Assembly: GCA_963555705.1 (NCBI GenBank)
Contig: OY743173.1
Location: 645,001 to 709,000, forward strand
From: Ligustrum vulgare
Taxonomy: Eukaryota; Streptophyta; Magnoliopsida; Lamiales; Oleaceae
DNA: 64,000 nt
Direction: 5' to 3'
Part shown: piece by piece, positions 11,718-21,631 of the stretch
Position numbering within the stretch: the first letter of the stretch is position 1
Layout of the letters: the number at the start of each line of letters is the position of its first letter
Position numbers and translations under genes: made by a program
The notes under the pieces: model-generated
The model's database searches: none
Told to the model about the DNA's origin: nothing
The model's input: the letters and a program-made list of their open reading frames with translations, nothing else

Positions 11718-12825
11718 AATGAGGAGTGACGCCAAATACTACATTTGGGATGATCCATACTTGTGGAAGAGATGCCCCGATCAAATCATTCGGAGGTGCG
11801 TGCCCGGATTAGAACACAAATCAATCCTTACCTTCTGCCATTCCTATGCATGTGGGGGCCACTTTGGACCAAGAAGGACCGCACAAAAGGTATTGGATAG
11901 TGGTTTCTTTTGGCCTACCATATTCAAAGACGCTTACATATTCTGTAAGTCTTGCGACAATTGCCAAAGAACAGGTAATATATCCCAACGAGATCAAATG
12001 CCCCAAAATCCCATAATTGTATGTGAAATTTTTGATGTTTGGGGTATTGACTTCATGGGTCCCTTTCCCCCGTCTTTTGGTTGCAATTACATTTTGTTAG
12101 CTGTTGATTATGTTTCCAAATGGGTGGAAGCCAAAGCCACCCGTACTAATGACTCTAAGGTTGTTGCAGATTTTGTAAAGGCTAACATTTTTAGCAGGTT
12201 CGGTATACCTCGGGCAATGATCAGTGACAGGGGAACACACTTTTGCAACCGCACCATTGAGGCACTACTAAAGAAATATGGAGTGTTGCACCGAGTATCC
12301 ACCGCATATCACCCCCAAACCAGTGGGCAGGCAGAAATTTCAAACAGGGAGGTTACGTTTATACTCGAGAAAACAATTCGGCCAGACCGCAAGGATTGGA
12401 GTATCAGACTGGAAGATGCATTATGGGCTTATAGAACCGCTTACAAGACGCCGATTGGTATGTCCCCATACCGATTGGTGTTTGGAAAACCGTGCCACCT
12501 ACCTGTGGAACTCGAGCACAAAGCTTACTGGGCCATTAAGCAATGCAACATGGACTGGGGAGTTGCGGGAGATCATAGGAAGCTTCAATTGCAAGAACTC
12601 GACGAGATCCGACATGAAGCCTACGAGAATGCCATGATTTATAAAGATCGGACCAAAGCCTTCCATGATCAACGCATTTCTCGAAAAAGTTTTGTGAGGG
12701 CCAGAAAGTTCTTTTGTTTCACTCTCGGCTCAAGCTTCATCCAGGTAAGCTTCGTTCCCGTTGGGTTGGACCTTTTGTCGTTATTAATGTTTCTCCCCAT
12801 GGTGCAGTCGAGATCAAAAGCTTGA
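11698..12825 (+). pseudogene. Athila A integrase (frame-shifted from pol)
   Basis: The real frame continues pol after a one-base shift around the T7 run at 11692-11698; the apparent start is a TTG codon and not an initiator. The N-terminal HHCC zinc domain includes [10 protein letters not shown] and CDNCQRTG. The catalytic core shows the first Asp in [10 protein letters not shown], the second in SDRGTHF and the Glu in the block after [11 protein letters not shown] second one-base shift around 12690 throws the frame out, and the C-terminal chromatin/DNA-binding segment continues in the next feature. Cleavage by the element protease would normally release integrase. Confidence 0.88.
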
Positions 12826-12935
12826 AAACTGATAAAACGTTCAAGGTTAATGGACATCGCCTCAAGCCCTACTACGAGGGGTTCCAAACTGAGAACTTGG
12901 AGGTGATTGCACTGGAAAATGCCAACAACGGGTAA
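12714..12935 (+). pseudogene. Athila A integrase C-terminal segment
   Basis: It continues integrase after the second frame shift with [18 protein letters not shown], then [14 protein letters not shown], the usual end of Athila pol. The true join lies slightly upstream of 12714 (codons KVLLF precede the Met). The conserved post-pol sequence GGGAGGCAACCC follows at about 12989; elements C and D have the same sequence after or near their pol ends. Confidence 0.85.
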
Positions 12936-13080
12936 TACTCTCGCACGGACTCAGTCGAGCCAACGACAGTAAACAAAGGCGCTGCTCGGGAGGCAACCCG
13001 AAGGGGAGGTTTCTTTATCCCTTCAACTCTTTATTTTCGTATTTTCATTTTGGTTAAGTTTGGTCTATTTTAGTCAGTTC

Positions 13081-13124
<44 letters not shown>

Positions 13125-14269
13125 GAATTTTCCAGTGGCCTTGTTACTGCCGTAAGATACCTTTTTACGGCCGTAACTCATTTCCAGTTTTTACACAGAG
13201 GTCTCATTACGGCCGTAATTAGATTTTCACGGCCGTAATTGTTTCTTTGAAATTTTTTTTTCAGAATGTGACTTACGGCCGTAAGTCATACCTTCACGGC
13301 CGTAAGTCTGGTTTTTTCAGAATTTTAAAAGGGGACCCTCGCGCATAACCTCTCTTTGTGTCCCCCTCTCCGTCCACTTTTCTTCCTCGCCATTTCACCA
13401 TTCTCTACCCTGTCAATTTGTTGGCAAGAAGAAGATATTAGGTCTCTCCTTCATCCCATACTTCTCTTGTTTCCACGGTGCAAGGTATGCCTTCCTCAAT
13501 CCTTCTTCTTCCTTTTGGCTTGGGTAATGGTTCTTTACATATATGGACGTTTCGAATTTTTCTCGCCCTTCCAATGATTGTCTGTGCTTTTTGATTATAT
13601 GTTTGTGATTTGGGGCATAGCCTTTCTATGTACTTCTCATCCATACCATTTCCTATACGTATGCACTCTAAGTGTTCGATGAAATGTTGAGGAAATCTTG
13701 AAGTGTTGGTTAGCTTCCAGCTTCAACTCCAATCTCCCTATTATGCTAGTATAAGTGTTTTCACGTCGTGATAGGAGTTCAATGGTGAGGAGAGTTTGGT
13801 GCTTGATCTTGTTAAGGTCTTGGGGTACATTGCATATTCTTCATCACTTGTTATATATGTTTAATGGTTATTTAAGTTCTGTGCTCCACTCTTTAAAACC
13901 CACATTGGCTTCGTTTGTGACTCTACACCTTTGTTTTGGTTTGTCTTATTGGATAGTGTCCCATGGGGTTGACGAATATCGCATGCCTTACACTTGATGT
14001 GTGCCATATAACGAAATCACGTTAGACCCTTGTACTTATGCCATCTTCCGTCATGTGATATGGGGGCATCTACAATTATTTATACACTTCTTCTCAAGAT
14101 TTGGTTCCTTCCATGTCTTGCTTGTGCATTCTGCCTTTCGTGTTGGCATTGTTTTCCGATTTTAGGCTTTAACCGCCACGCACTACTTACTTGCACGCAT
14201 TTTCTTTTACATTCCTATTCAGCTCGACTTAGTCATTCGTATTTTTTTTTTCCTTTTGCAGGATTTTCT
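12936..14269 (+). other. Athila A region between pol and env-position ORF
   Basis: Noncoding. It holds an A-run of about 38 bases at 13082-13119 and three pairs of palindrome copies (about 13148-13305) of the same type as in the LTR. A TTTTAAAAGGGG element follows at 13323-13334, then a pyrimidine-rich leader. Just before the next ORF is a polypyrimidine tract and TTTTGCAG (splice-acceptor-like, ending 14261). Confidence 0.6.
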
Positions 14270-15352
14270 ATGGCTCCACCGGCAAAGAAAGGAAAGCAAG
14301 TGGCAGGGGAATCCTCGGCTGTGCCCCGCCAGGAGAAGACCCAGTCTAAACTGTGTATTAAGGAACGCCTTTTCCTCCCGGAAGACTTTCAGGAATGGAG
14401 GAGCGCTGACACCGTCATTGCCCCGCGACAGTTTTGGGCCCGCTTCGTCGAATTTGGATGGGTCAGATTCGTGAGTGATCTACCGTTTGGGAACCCCCCG
14501 CTGGTGTACAAATTCTACACCCAGTTCAACAAAGAAATTGGTGACGAAGGTTCCCTGGACTATCACCACACTAAAGTTGTGGGGAAGAGAATCAAATTTG
14601 ATAAGGAAGTGGTGGAACACCACTTGGGGTTGAATAGCACTGGATCTGTCCCCATGACTTCGCATGCGGGTGTTTTCTTTCCGGACCAAGAGGTGCTCCG
14701 TTGGGCTTTGAAGCCTGAACTCCATGACTCCCTGAATGTCATCCTCCCGCACTACAAGAATCGGGATCTACAGAGGGACGCCTGGTACCTGCACCAGTGG
14801 GGGTCGGGGAGTCTCTTCCCATCCACTAGCCTCACTACAGTGTCTGTTCGCTACCTCCGGGTCTACTACACCATCACCATGGGAATCAAGTTTGACTTGG
14901 GGCAGCACATCTTTGATACAATTTCCACATACGCCAGCTTGATACCGCAGAAGCGAGGCATGCCATTCCCATGTTTAATCACCGCCTTATGCCGGGCTCA
15001 AAGAGTTCCCGCTGCAGTAAGTGACGACACCTTGGGGCATGGGAATCGCCTCACGAAAGCGAGCTTGGAGAATGCTCGCAGGAAGATCATCGCGAAGCGG
15101 GGTCACGTAGATGATGATTCAGGGGACTCCGATGATGATCCGGGCACCGAGGAGCCCGCAGCACGGGAAGCGCCACAACGGCCAAATGCTCCTACCCCTT
15201 TTGAGCTTCAGATGCTAGGCATGATGCAAGCCTTCCAAACCCAGCTGAACGCTATGCAAGAAGATCAGCAGCTTCTACTGGAGGAGCAGAGGGCCATTCG
15301 GGAACAGATTCGGCAATTGCAGAGAGCTCGAGACGATCAACCTCCACAATAG
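14270..15352 (+). CDS. Athila A env-position ORF (putative plant transposon protein)
   Basis: An intact 360-residue protein beginning MAPPAKKGKQVAGE, with a basic N-terminus. The central domain has FVEFGWVRFVSDLPFGNPPLVY, YKFYTQF and YHHTKVVGKRI-type blocks. I recognise this as the protein family found downstream of pol in many Athila elements. The tail is acidic (DDDSGDSDDDPGTEE) and ends in a Gln/Glu-rich coiled coil (about residues 300-355). There is no signal peptide or transmembrane segment, so envelope function is unlikely. The ATG at 14270 was chosen over the upstream in-frame Met at 14030 because a strong splice-acceptor-like TTTTGCAG ends at 14261 and the extra 80 residues are hydrophobic and unlike the family. 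Function is unknown. Confidence 0.8.
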   Translation: MAPPAKKGKQVAGESSAVPRQEKTQSKLCIKERLFLPEDFQEWRSADTVIAPRQFWARFVEFGWVRFVSDLPFGNPPLVYKFYTQFNKEIGDEGSLDYHHTKVVGKRIKFDKEVVEHHLGLNSTGSVPMTSHAGVFFPDQEVLRWALKPELHDSLNVILPHYKNRDLQRDAWYLHQWGSGSLFPSTSLTTVSVRYLRVYYTITMGIKFDLGQHIFDTISTYASLIPQKRGMPFPCLITALCRAQRVPAAVSDDTLGHGNRLTKASLENARRKIIAKRGHVDDDSGDSDDDPGTEEPAAREAPQRPNAPTPFELQMLGMMQAFQTQLNAMQEDQQLLLEEQRAIREQIRQLQRARDDQPPQ

Positions 15353-17149
15353 ACCGAGGGAGTTTCTTCTTTTTTTCCCTTTTATTGTTGTCCTTTTCAA
15401 TGAGGACATTGAATTGTCTAGGTGGAGGGGGGATTGACTTGATTGTAAGCTTATCTAATTTATTTTCTCTCTGTAATCAAATCTCTAAATTTCATGACCT
15501 TGTTATCTGTTTTTGCTACCTATCTATGCTACTTAGGTCCTAAACCATACTTTGATAGGAAGCGACCCCACTTATCATAATTTTTGAACTACCAACTCCT
15601 AAATTGCATAATTGGACATGAGTTGAGCACGTAGAGATGAATCTTCCAATACTTTCCGAATAGGTTTGAAAATGGGGACAAAATGCCATATCTCTGCAAC
15701 CTAGTAATTCAAACCCAAATTTGATATGACTGATAACTACCCCGAGTAAAGAGATTCACCCCTTTGGCCACTAGATTTTTTGCATTTTTCAATTCGACCC
15801 TAAGACCGAGCAATGACCAAAACTCATAATTGGATGGGAGACACACATATGAACCATAATTTGTGAGCTTTTGAGCCTATGAGCTACTTTTACTCTTTAT
15901 ATAAAGCTCTTATTTTTTTAATGTGTGTCCTGCATGGTTGATTTGTTCTTGGATATGCTTTTGTGTACATGCCGTAGTAGCTTCTTGGCTCGAGTGCAAA
16001 ATATAGTAAAGGCACTAGGATGAACCAAATTTGGCCTTCTAAATAAGCCTACTATTGTACATTTACCAATAGAAGACCCTTTGAGCCTTAGCCTTTCTTT
16101 GGAATATTAATACCACACTACAAGCCACGAACACCCATTCTTTCATGTTATCCTTTTTCTTGAACCTATAGAGAACGGATTCACAAGCTTGTGTTGGTTG
16201 AGAAGTTTGAGGTGGATTAAGTTTCAAAGTGGAAATTCGATCTTGTGTCATTGGGGATTGTGGGGTGATTTGACCAAAAGAGAAAAATTGCAGTATATGT
16301 TTGAAAAAAAAAAAAAGAGAAGTTCAGGCCAGTTCTCAAATTACGAGGTCATGAACATTTGCTAGTATTGAAAATAAACACTCAAGCTGCACAAAATAGA
16401 AGTCTAGTGTTAAATCAGTTGGATAGCAGGGAGATTATTAAATATGTTGAAGAAGAAAGAAGGAATGTTATAATTGAACCGATTCGGCTTGTGAAACTCC
16501 TTCTCGATTCAGCCTAAATGTTTCCCTTTTATCCCACCTGACCCGAAGCCCCGCTACAACCCAACAAAGACCTTTGCTTCGCACTTGTGTTATTGTTGGC
16601 TCCGGTTTTGACATTTGAGCAATCTGTGGTAACAAGTTTTTCATGCAGTGAGTTGAGCGTAAAATTCTCACCTTTATATACACTTTGTGCGAAGAGAGAT
16701 ATCCGGTGAGAGTGTTGGCTCCCATTACATGTGCTTATGAGTGGTTTGAATTGCTTGGTCTATATTTTGTGCCCTTTTGATCTGAAACTGTGTATTGACT
16801 AAATTTTTACCATGAGATAAACCGCACTAATCTGTTGGCATTTACTTGAATTAGTCAAAACTTACATTTTTATAGGGAATTGATAAATTTAGAGAGAACT
16901 CACGAGAGGTGAAAGGATATAATCCACATTGGGGTATCAATTTTCATTTTTGTTTGGAGAATATTGGGTGATGCATCTCTTACACAGACTAACACACTCC
17001 GATTATGCAATTTGATTTTCGTGCTAAAAAGAAGTGGGTTGTGACCTTGACTTTCCAGATTTAAAAGTCTAACATGTTCATTCGAGTCGTGCTTTAGTTC
17101 TTTTCTATCATTGTTCGAGGACGAACAATGGTTCAAGTGTGGGGGGATT
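15353..17149 (+). other. Athila A 3' noncoding region with two hairpin-polypurine modules
   Basis: No convincing ORF. Just after the env-position ORF, CAATG-AGGA-CATTG (15398-15411) is followed by GGTGGAGGGGGGA (15421-15433). Just before the 3' LTR, CATTGTTCG-AGGA-CGAACAATG (17109-17130, perfect 9-bp stem) is followed by GTGTGGGGGGATT (17137-17149). The second G-rich tract abuts the LTR and is the real polypurine primer. The first may be an internal (central) tract. The rest is unstructured AT-rich sequence. Confidence 0.7.
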
Positions 17150-18523
17150 TGATAAGTGTTATATTAACGTTTATTTTATACACTTATATCCTTGAATAAG
17201 TCATAATGGGATTCTATCTAAGTATTATTAATGCATGTTGTGTTTCATGTTGTATAGGATCCTAAAAGAGGAGAAAAGAAGGAAAAAGGACCAAAATACG
17301 CTTAAAATTGAAGATTGAGGACCTTGGGTGCAAATACGTTACGGCCGTAATATATATACTCACAGCCGTAAACGTTTTCATGTCATTGTGCAAAAATATG
17401 CAGAGACACAATTACGGCCGTAAATGGAAGTGTCACGGCCGTAATGTCAACTTTGGAAAATATGCAGTAACTCAATTACGGCCGTAAAAGAATAGTTACG
17501 GCCGTAAATCTTCAAGTCAAAAATTTTCTTATTTCAATTCTTTCCATAATTTTGGATTTCTTGCTCCCAAAGGTAGGGCACGAAAATTGAAGTTATAAAT
17601 AAGGAAGTTCATGACAAGAAAAAGGAGAGAATTTTATTTTTGAGAGCCACCAATATCAAGGTTTGAAGAGAAGAAATTCGGGGCAAAATCAAGGTGAATC
17701 AAGACAATATTTTTGGGGAATTCTTCATGGAAATGCGTGGCTAGTCTTCTCAACCTAGTTCAAGGGGGACGTTGTGTTCATATTATTCTATTATTCATTC
17801 CTCAAACTCGTAACGTAGTTCTTGTTTTTATGTTTTATTTATTGGATTTCTCATGAACATTAATTTCGTCAAGACAATGTATTAATTGATTAAGGCCTTG
17901 TCTTTTAATTATTGTGTTGATGTTTGCTAATTTGGGTAATTGAATTCGTATTTGTCTTGTTATCCAAATCATAGTAGCAATTGGTAATTTTATATTTCCA
18001 TATGAAAATCCAATCTAGATTAATCAATTCGAGCATATGTAATTGATAATTTAGTTCACCTAATTCTTCTTGTTTTCACATAGTTAATGCATTAAATCTA
18101 GGGAGCTTATTCTAGGTTGTTCATTCACTCTAAATTGATTGGAGAACTAATTCTAATTGATTATTATTAAGGAAGAATTGGATTAATTAGAGCTTTTTTA
18201 TTATTCCGGGTGATAAATAAAACAAAGGAAACAGTACATGCGTTGCTTGGGGAATGACAATATCATGATAGGGCACAACCGAACCTGAGAACTAGGATTC
18301 TTTATTATTTGATTTTTATTCCAGCTATTTTACATCTTTATTTGATTAGTTAGATTAATTGCAATTTTCAACTCAAAACCCCTCTTATAATTCTAATTGA
18401 CTTGGCATTAAATTAGTTCCCGTTCCTCGTGGGATCGACCCTTGCTTCCGCTATCACATTTAAATTTGAGTTTTGGCAAGTAAGGAAATTTAATTAATTC
18501 TTGGTGCATCGCGACGCGCACCA
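17150..18523 (+). repeat. Athila A 3' LTR
   Basis: This LTR is 1,374 bp and nearly identical to the 5' LTR. It has palindrome cluster 17338-17510 (one core mutated to CACAGCCGTAA) and TATA box 17594-17601. It ends GCGCACCA at 18523 and is followed by the target duplication ATAGC. Confidence 0.95.
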
Positions 18524-18528
18524 ATAGC

Positions 18529-19671
18529 CATAACATTGAGCTTAAAAAGCCCATTACTTAAATAACCCTTTCCTACAAACATTCCAGACTTTGACAAAAT
18601 AACTTTGTCTGACTCAAACACCATACGAAATCCATGCTTGTTCAACAGCCAGCCGGACACCAAATTCTTGCGAATCTCCGGCACATAGAGCACGTTGTTT
18701 AGAGTCAGCTCTTTCCCCAATGTCATCTTTAGAACCACCTTTCTGTGACCCTTGATTTCAGAAGTAGCTGAATTTCCCATGTACAGCTTCTCCCCATCCG
18801 CTGCTTCAAAACCACTAAACATCTCCTTGTCGGAGCAAACATGTCGGGTGGCACCGGTGTCTATCCACCATTCTCTCGGATTTGAACCCACCAGGTTCAC
18901 TTCAGAAAGGACAGCTGCAAGGTTGATGTCAGATACATCTTCAACCACATTTGCTTCCTTTTTCTTCTTCGGCAGGTGGCACTCCGTAGATTTGTGACCA
19001 ATCTTGTCACAGTTGAAGCATTTTCCTTGAAACTTCTTCTTGGAAACTCCACCTTTTGGCCCCAACTTGGGCCCTTTGCCACTAGATGGCCCAGACTTGT
19101 TTTTGTTAATTTTGGAGCTTTGGCCATGCTCCACAACGTTGGCTTTGGCCACAACCGAATTGAACCCTCTTTCAGAACTTTTGTTATATTCTTCAATTCG
19201 AAGTCTAACAATTAGCTCCTCGACGTTCATTTCCTTTCGCTTGTGTTTTAGGTAATTTTTGAAATCCTTCCATGCAGGAGGTAGCTTCTCAATCATGCAA
19301 GCCACTTGGAAAGATTCACTCACAACCATTCCCTCGAAATGAATTTCATGCAAGATTACTTGTAGTTCTTGTAATTGACTGATTACAGATTTGGAGTCCA
19401 CCATTTTGTGTTCCAGAAAGCGGCCAAAAAGAAATTTCTTGGCTCCGGCATCCTCGATTTTATACTTTTTGTCCAAAGACTCCCACAATTCCTTAGCTGT
19501 TTTAATGGTGCAATACACGTTATATAATGAATCAGCCAAGCTGTTCATAACGTAATTCCGGCATAGGAAGTCAGAATGCTTCCAAGCATCCACTGCACTG
19601 ATTGCTTGAATGTCTCCTTCACCATCTTTGAGCACTGGAGCATTCTCAGTCAAGAATCTCGCAAGATTCAA
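18529..19671 (-). pseudogene. Copia gag and protease
   Basis: Minus-strand frame. The gag core is of UBN2 type ([20 protein letters not shown]), followed by [16 protein letters not shown]. The CX2CX4HX4C knuckle is [14 protein letters not shown], and the retropepsin site is [12 protein letters not shown]. The frame runs to the Athila A junction; the last ten or so residues of the open frame are LTR sequence. At the N-terminus it overlaps the next segment out of frame, and the block normally preceding LARFL in copia gag is missing, so there is a deletion plus a shift near 19665. Confidence 0.9.
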
Positions 19672-19891
19672 GGTCGTGATTAACCGGGACTGTCACAGTT
19701 GGACCAATAGCCAGACTTGGCATGTGAGTCACAGTCTTAGTTCCACTCGGGCCAGCAGCTAGACTTGGCATATTAACCACAGCCTGTGTTACGGGAGCCG
19801 GTACTTGAGCCACCTCAGAAGTTGGCATAGCCATTGGAGGAACTGCTTCATTTTCGGATGCCACAACATTATTGGTAGGTGTATTTTCCAT
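19646..19891 (-). pseudogene. Copia gag N-terminal segment
   Basis: 81 codons starting MENTPTNNVVASENE, a low-complexity Ala/Pro/Val leader with an imperfect internal repeat (MPSLAAGPSGTKTVTH, then [16 protein letters not shown]). This is typical of the disordered start of plant copia gag. It ends at a stop just after a frame change near 19665. It is the most upstream coding part of the element. Confidence 0.65.
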
Positions 19892-20047
19892 TTCTGAAAC
19901 ACAGTCAGAATATTAGTATCAAACGATATACATCAACTGCCCTTAAGAAATCTGCTTTTGAAAACGTTTTGTAAACTGTTTAACAGAATATTGCTTTAAG
20001 TTTGTAAGATAACTTGTTAAACAGTTTACTAACTAAAACAAATAGTT
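19892..20047 (-). other. Copia leader between 5' LTR and gag
   Basis: AT-rich leader with repeated AACAGTTTACTAAC-type units that also start the LTR. I could not find the tRNA-iMet primer site TGGTATCAGAGC expected for most plant copia elements, so the inner LTR limit is uncertain. Confidence 0.45.
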
Positions 20048-20959
20048 TGCAGAAACAGTTTACTAACTGAAACAAACAATTTGCAGATGGTAAGTGAAGC
20101 AGTTTACTAAGTAAAATAAAATGTACAATAAGCAGTAAACAAAATGTGGTGGAGCAGGAAATAAAATGAACACTGAAGCCAGGGCCTGTGTTCAACACAG
20201 TGTCCTTAAAGCAATATTCGCCCTCTCACCGAAGTAACTCGAGCGCTTGCTTCCCAGGATACAGCGACTGGAACTGCAGCTGTGCAGTCGAACAGAAAGG
20301 TGTCTGAACAGAATCACCTAGTGACTGGAAGAAGGCAGAAAGCTGGATTTACAACTGCATTTGAATTCTGCATTTACTCCAGACGTTTTGGAGTTACAAC
20401 TGCATTTGAATTCTGCACTTACTCCAGGCGTTTTTGGAGTTACAGGTTAAATGGAAATCAGTTTGGAGTTATGTTTTAAATGAAAATTTCAAAAAAAATT
20501 CCAAAACGTGGCTTGCACTTTGTGGCCAATTTTTGACTCGTTCGGTCCGACATTCGTTTACGCAGGTCGCGCCCGCACGCAAGTTCAAGGCTCGAAGGCC
20601 AAGTCGGTCCAAGATTTGCACCCCCCTGCGGGCGCGTAGGCCATGGAGGAGTCTCTATGCAACAAATGGTTACACCTTACAAATTGTTAACCATATATAA
20701 ATTGGTCCACAAACTCATTTCTATCCTATGTGGGATAACTATTTGAGCATTCCCAACATTTCCAAATTTTTTCCATTTTTCAATGTGGGATGGAACTATT
20801 ATTTATAGTCTCCACTTATTCCCACTTTTCCATTTCTAACCAATGTGGGATTGTAATCCCTTTTAAGGCTCCTCTTCAAATCCCAATTTTCAATCAATGT
20901 GGGATCAATTTCACATTCACACAAGTGAAAATCAATTGCCACCAATATATTTTCCAACA
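20048..20959 (-). repeat. Copia 5' LTR (right copy)
   Basis: It matches the left LTR but lacks about 85 bases at 20349/20350. The missing segment holds the only TATA-like sequence seen in the left copy. The minus-strand 5' end TGTTGG is at 20959, flanked by TAATT. Internal repeats on GCATTTGAATTCTGC are present. Confidence 0.8.
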
Positions 20960-21478
20960 TAATTAAGCTGATTTGCGACCCTAATTTTATCTCTAAATTC
21001 TGTGGCTCATGCTTCAACGGTAAGGTGAATTAAATTGTCTATATTCTCAATTATATCATGTTTATTTTTTCTAACAACTATTAAACTTAGATCTCTTAAG
21101 TTATTCTTACCAATTCCTCTTGCGGTTTTCATAGGAATCTGATATATTTTCTAAGCTAGAGAATGCGGACTTCGAAGATGATAAGGTTTTAGATTTGTTT
21201 TGATTCTAATATAGACGTTGTGCTCCAAATTTTGTTCGATGCACAATATATTTTAGTATAACAAATCTTCTTTAAAACCTTCCAACATTGTTTAAATCAC
21301 GTGCCAGGTTTTCTCTTCAAACGACGAAGTTAGCACTTCTTTGAAGACTCAACCTAAACTGACTTATACAATTGATCTGCATGAAAATGATTATGTCAAG
21401 AGATCACTAATCGACGAATTTTCGTCAGCCGTCCCCCTAAAGAAGACCAATGTGATGATTAAGCAACAAAATGAATGA
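20960..21478 (+). pseudogene. 3' exons of an RPA-like (replication protein A large subunit type) gene
   Basis: Exon-like pieces with splice signals. One begins after CATAG near 21135 (ESDIFSKLENADFEDDK). The last begins after GTGCCAG near 21310 and reads openly to TGA at 21476-21478, ending in a basic stretch with YVKRSLIDEFSS. A C-terminal KR-x-L-x-DEF block is familiar from plant RPA70-like proteins, which are often Helitron cargo; I am only moderately sure of this match. The 5' part is missing, cut off by the copia element. Athila C lies downstream at 21632. Confidence 0.45.
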
Positions 21479-21631
21479 ATTGATCACTGAGTTACAAACA
21501 AGATTAAGTTTAAATTTAGTTTTTTGTTGGACGTAGTTTGTTTTTGAAACGGTTTGGTGATGCGTTATCTTTATTTTGTTGACAGTGTTGTCTTTGTTGT
21601 TGGATTATGTTGGGCTTTTGATGGACTGGAC

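Larger units (their letters stand above)
6093..18523 (+). mobile_element. Athila-lineage Ty3 LTR retrotransposon A (complete)
   Basis: It is bounded by LTRs 6093-7460 and 17150-18523 that start TGATAAG and end GCGCACCA. The flanking duplication ATAGC (6088-6092 and 18524-18528) marks insertion into the copia element. It has a tRNA-Asp primer site, gag-pol, an ORF at the env position and a terminal polypurine tract. By eye the LTRs differ at about 14-15 sites over 1.37 kb (about 1 percent), indicating a recent insertion. Two frame breaks in pol mean this copy probably could not move by itself. Confidence 0.95.
1927..20959 (-). mobile_element. Decayed Ty1/copia element, split by Athila A
   Basis: Read on the minus strand, the order is right LTR, gag with a CCHC knuckle, protease, [Athila A], GAG-pre-integrase, integrase, RT, RNase H, polypurine tract, left LTR. 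This is the copia order (integrase before RT), and the motifs resemble the Tnt1/Tork group. The reading frame has several stops and at least one frameshift, so it is not autonomous. The right LTR starts TGTTGG at 20959. TAATT lies just outside both candidate ends (1922-1926 and 20960-20964), which would fit a 5-bp target duplication. However, the two outer flanks are unrelated sequences, so a later rearrangement at the left end is likely. Confidence 0.85.

Noticed and set aside
14030..14269. Upstream extension of the env-position ORF as a signal peptide
   Set aside because: The hydrophobic stretch precedes a clear splice-acceptor-like site and is probably intronic.
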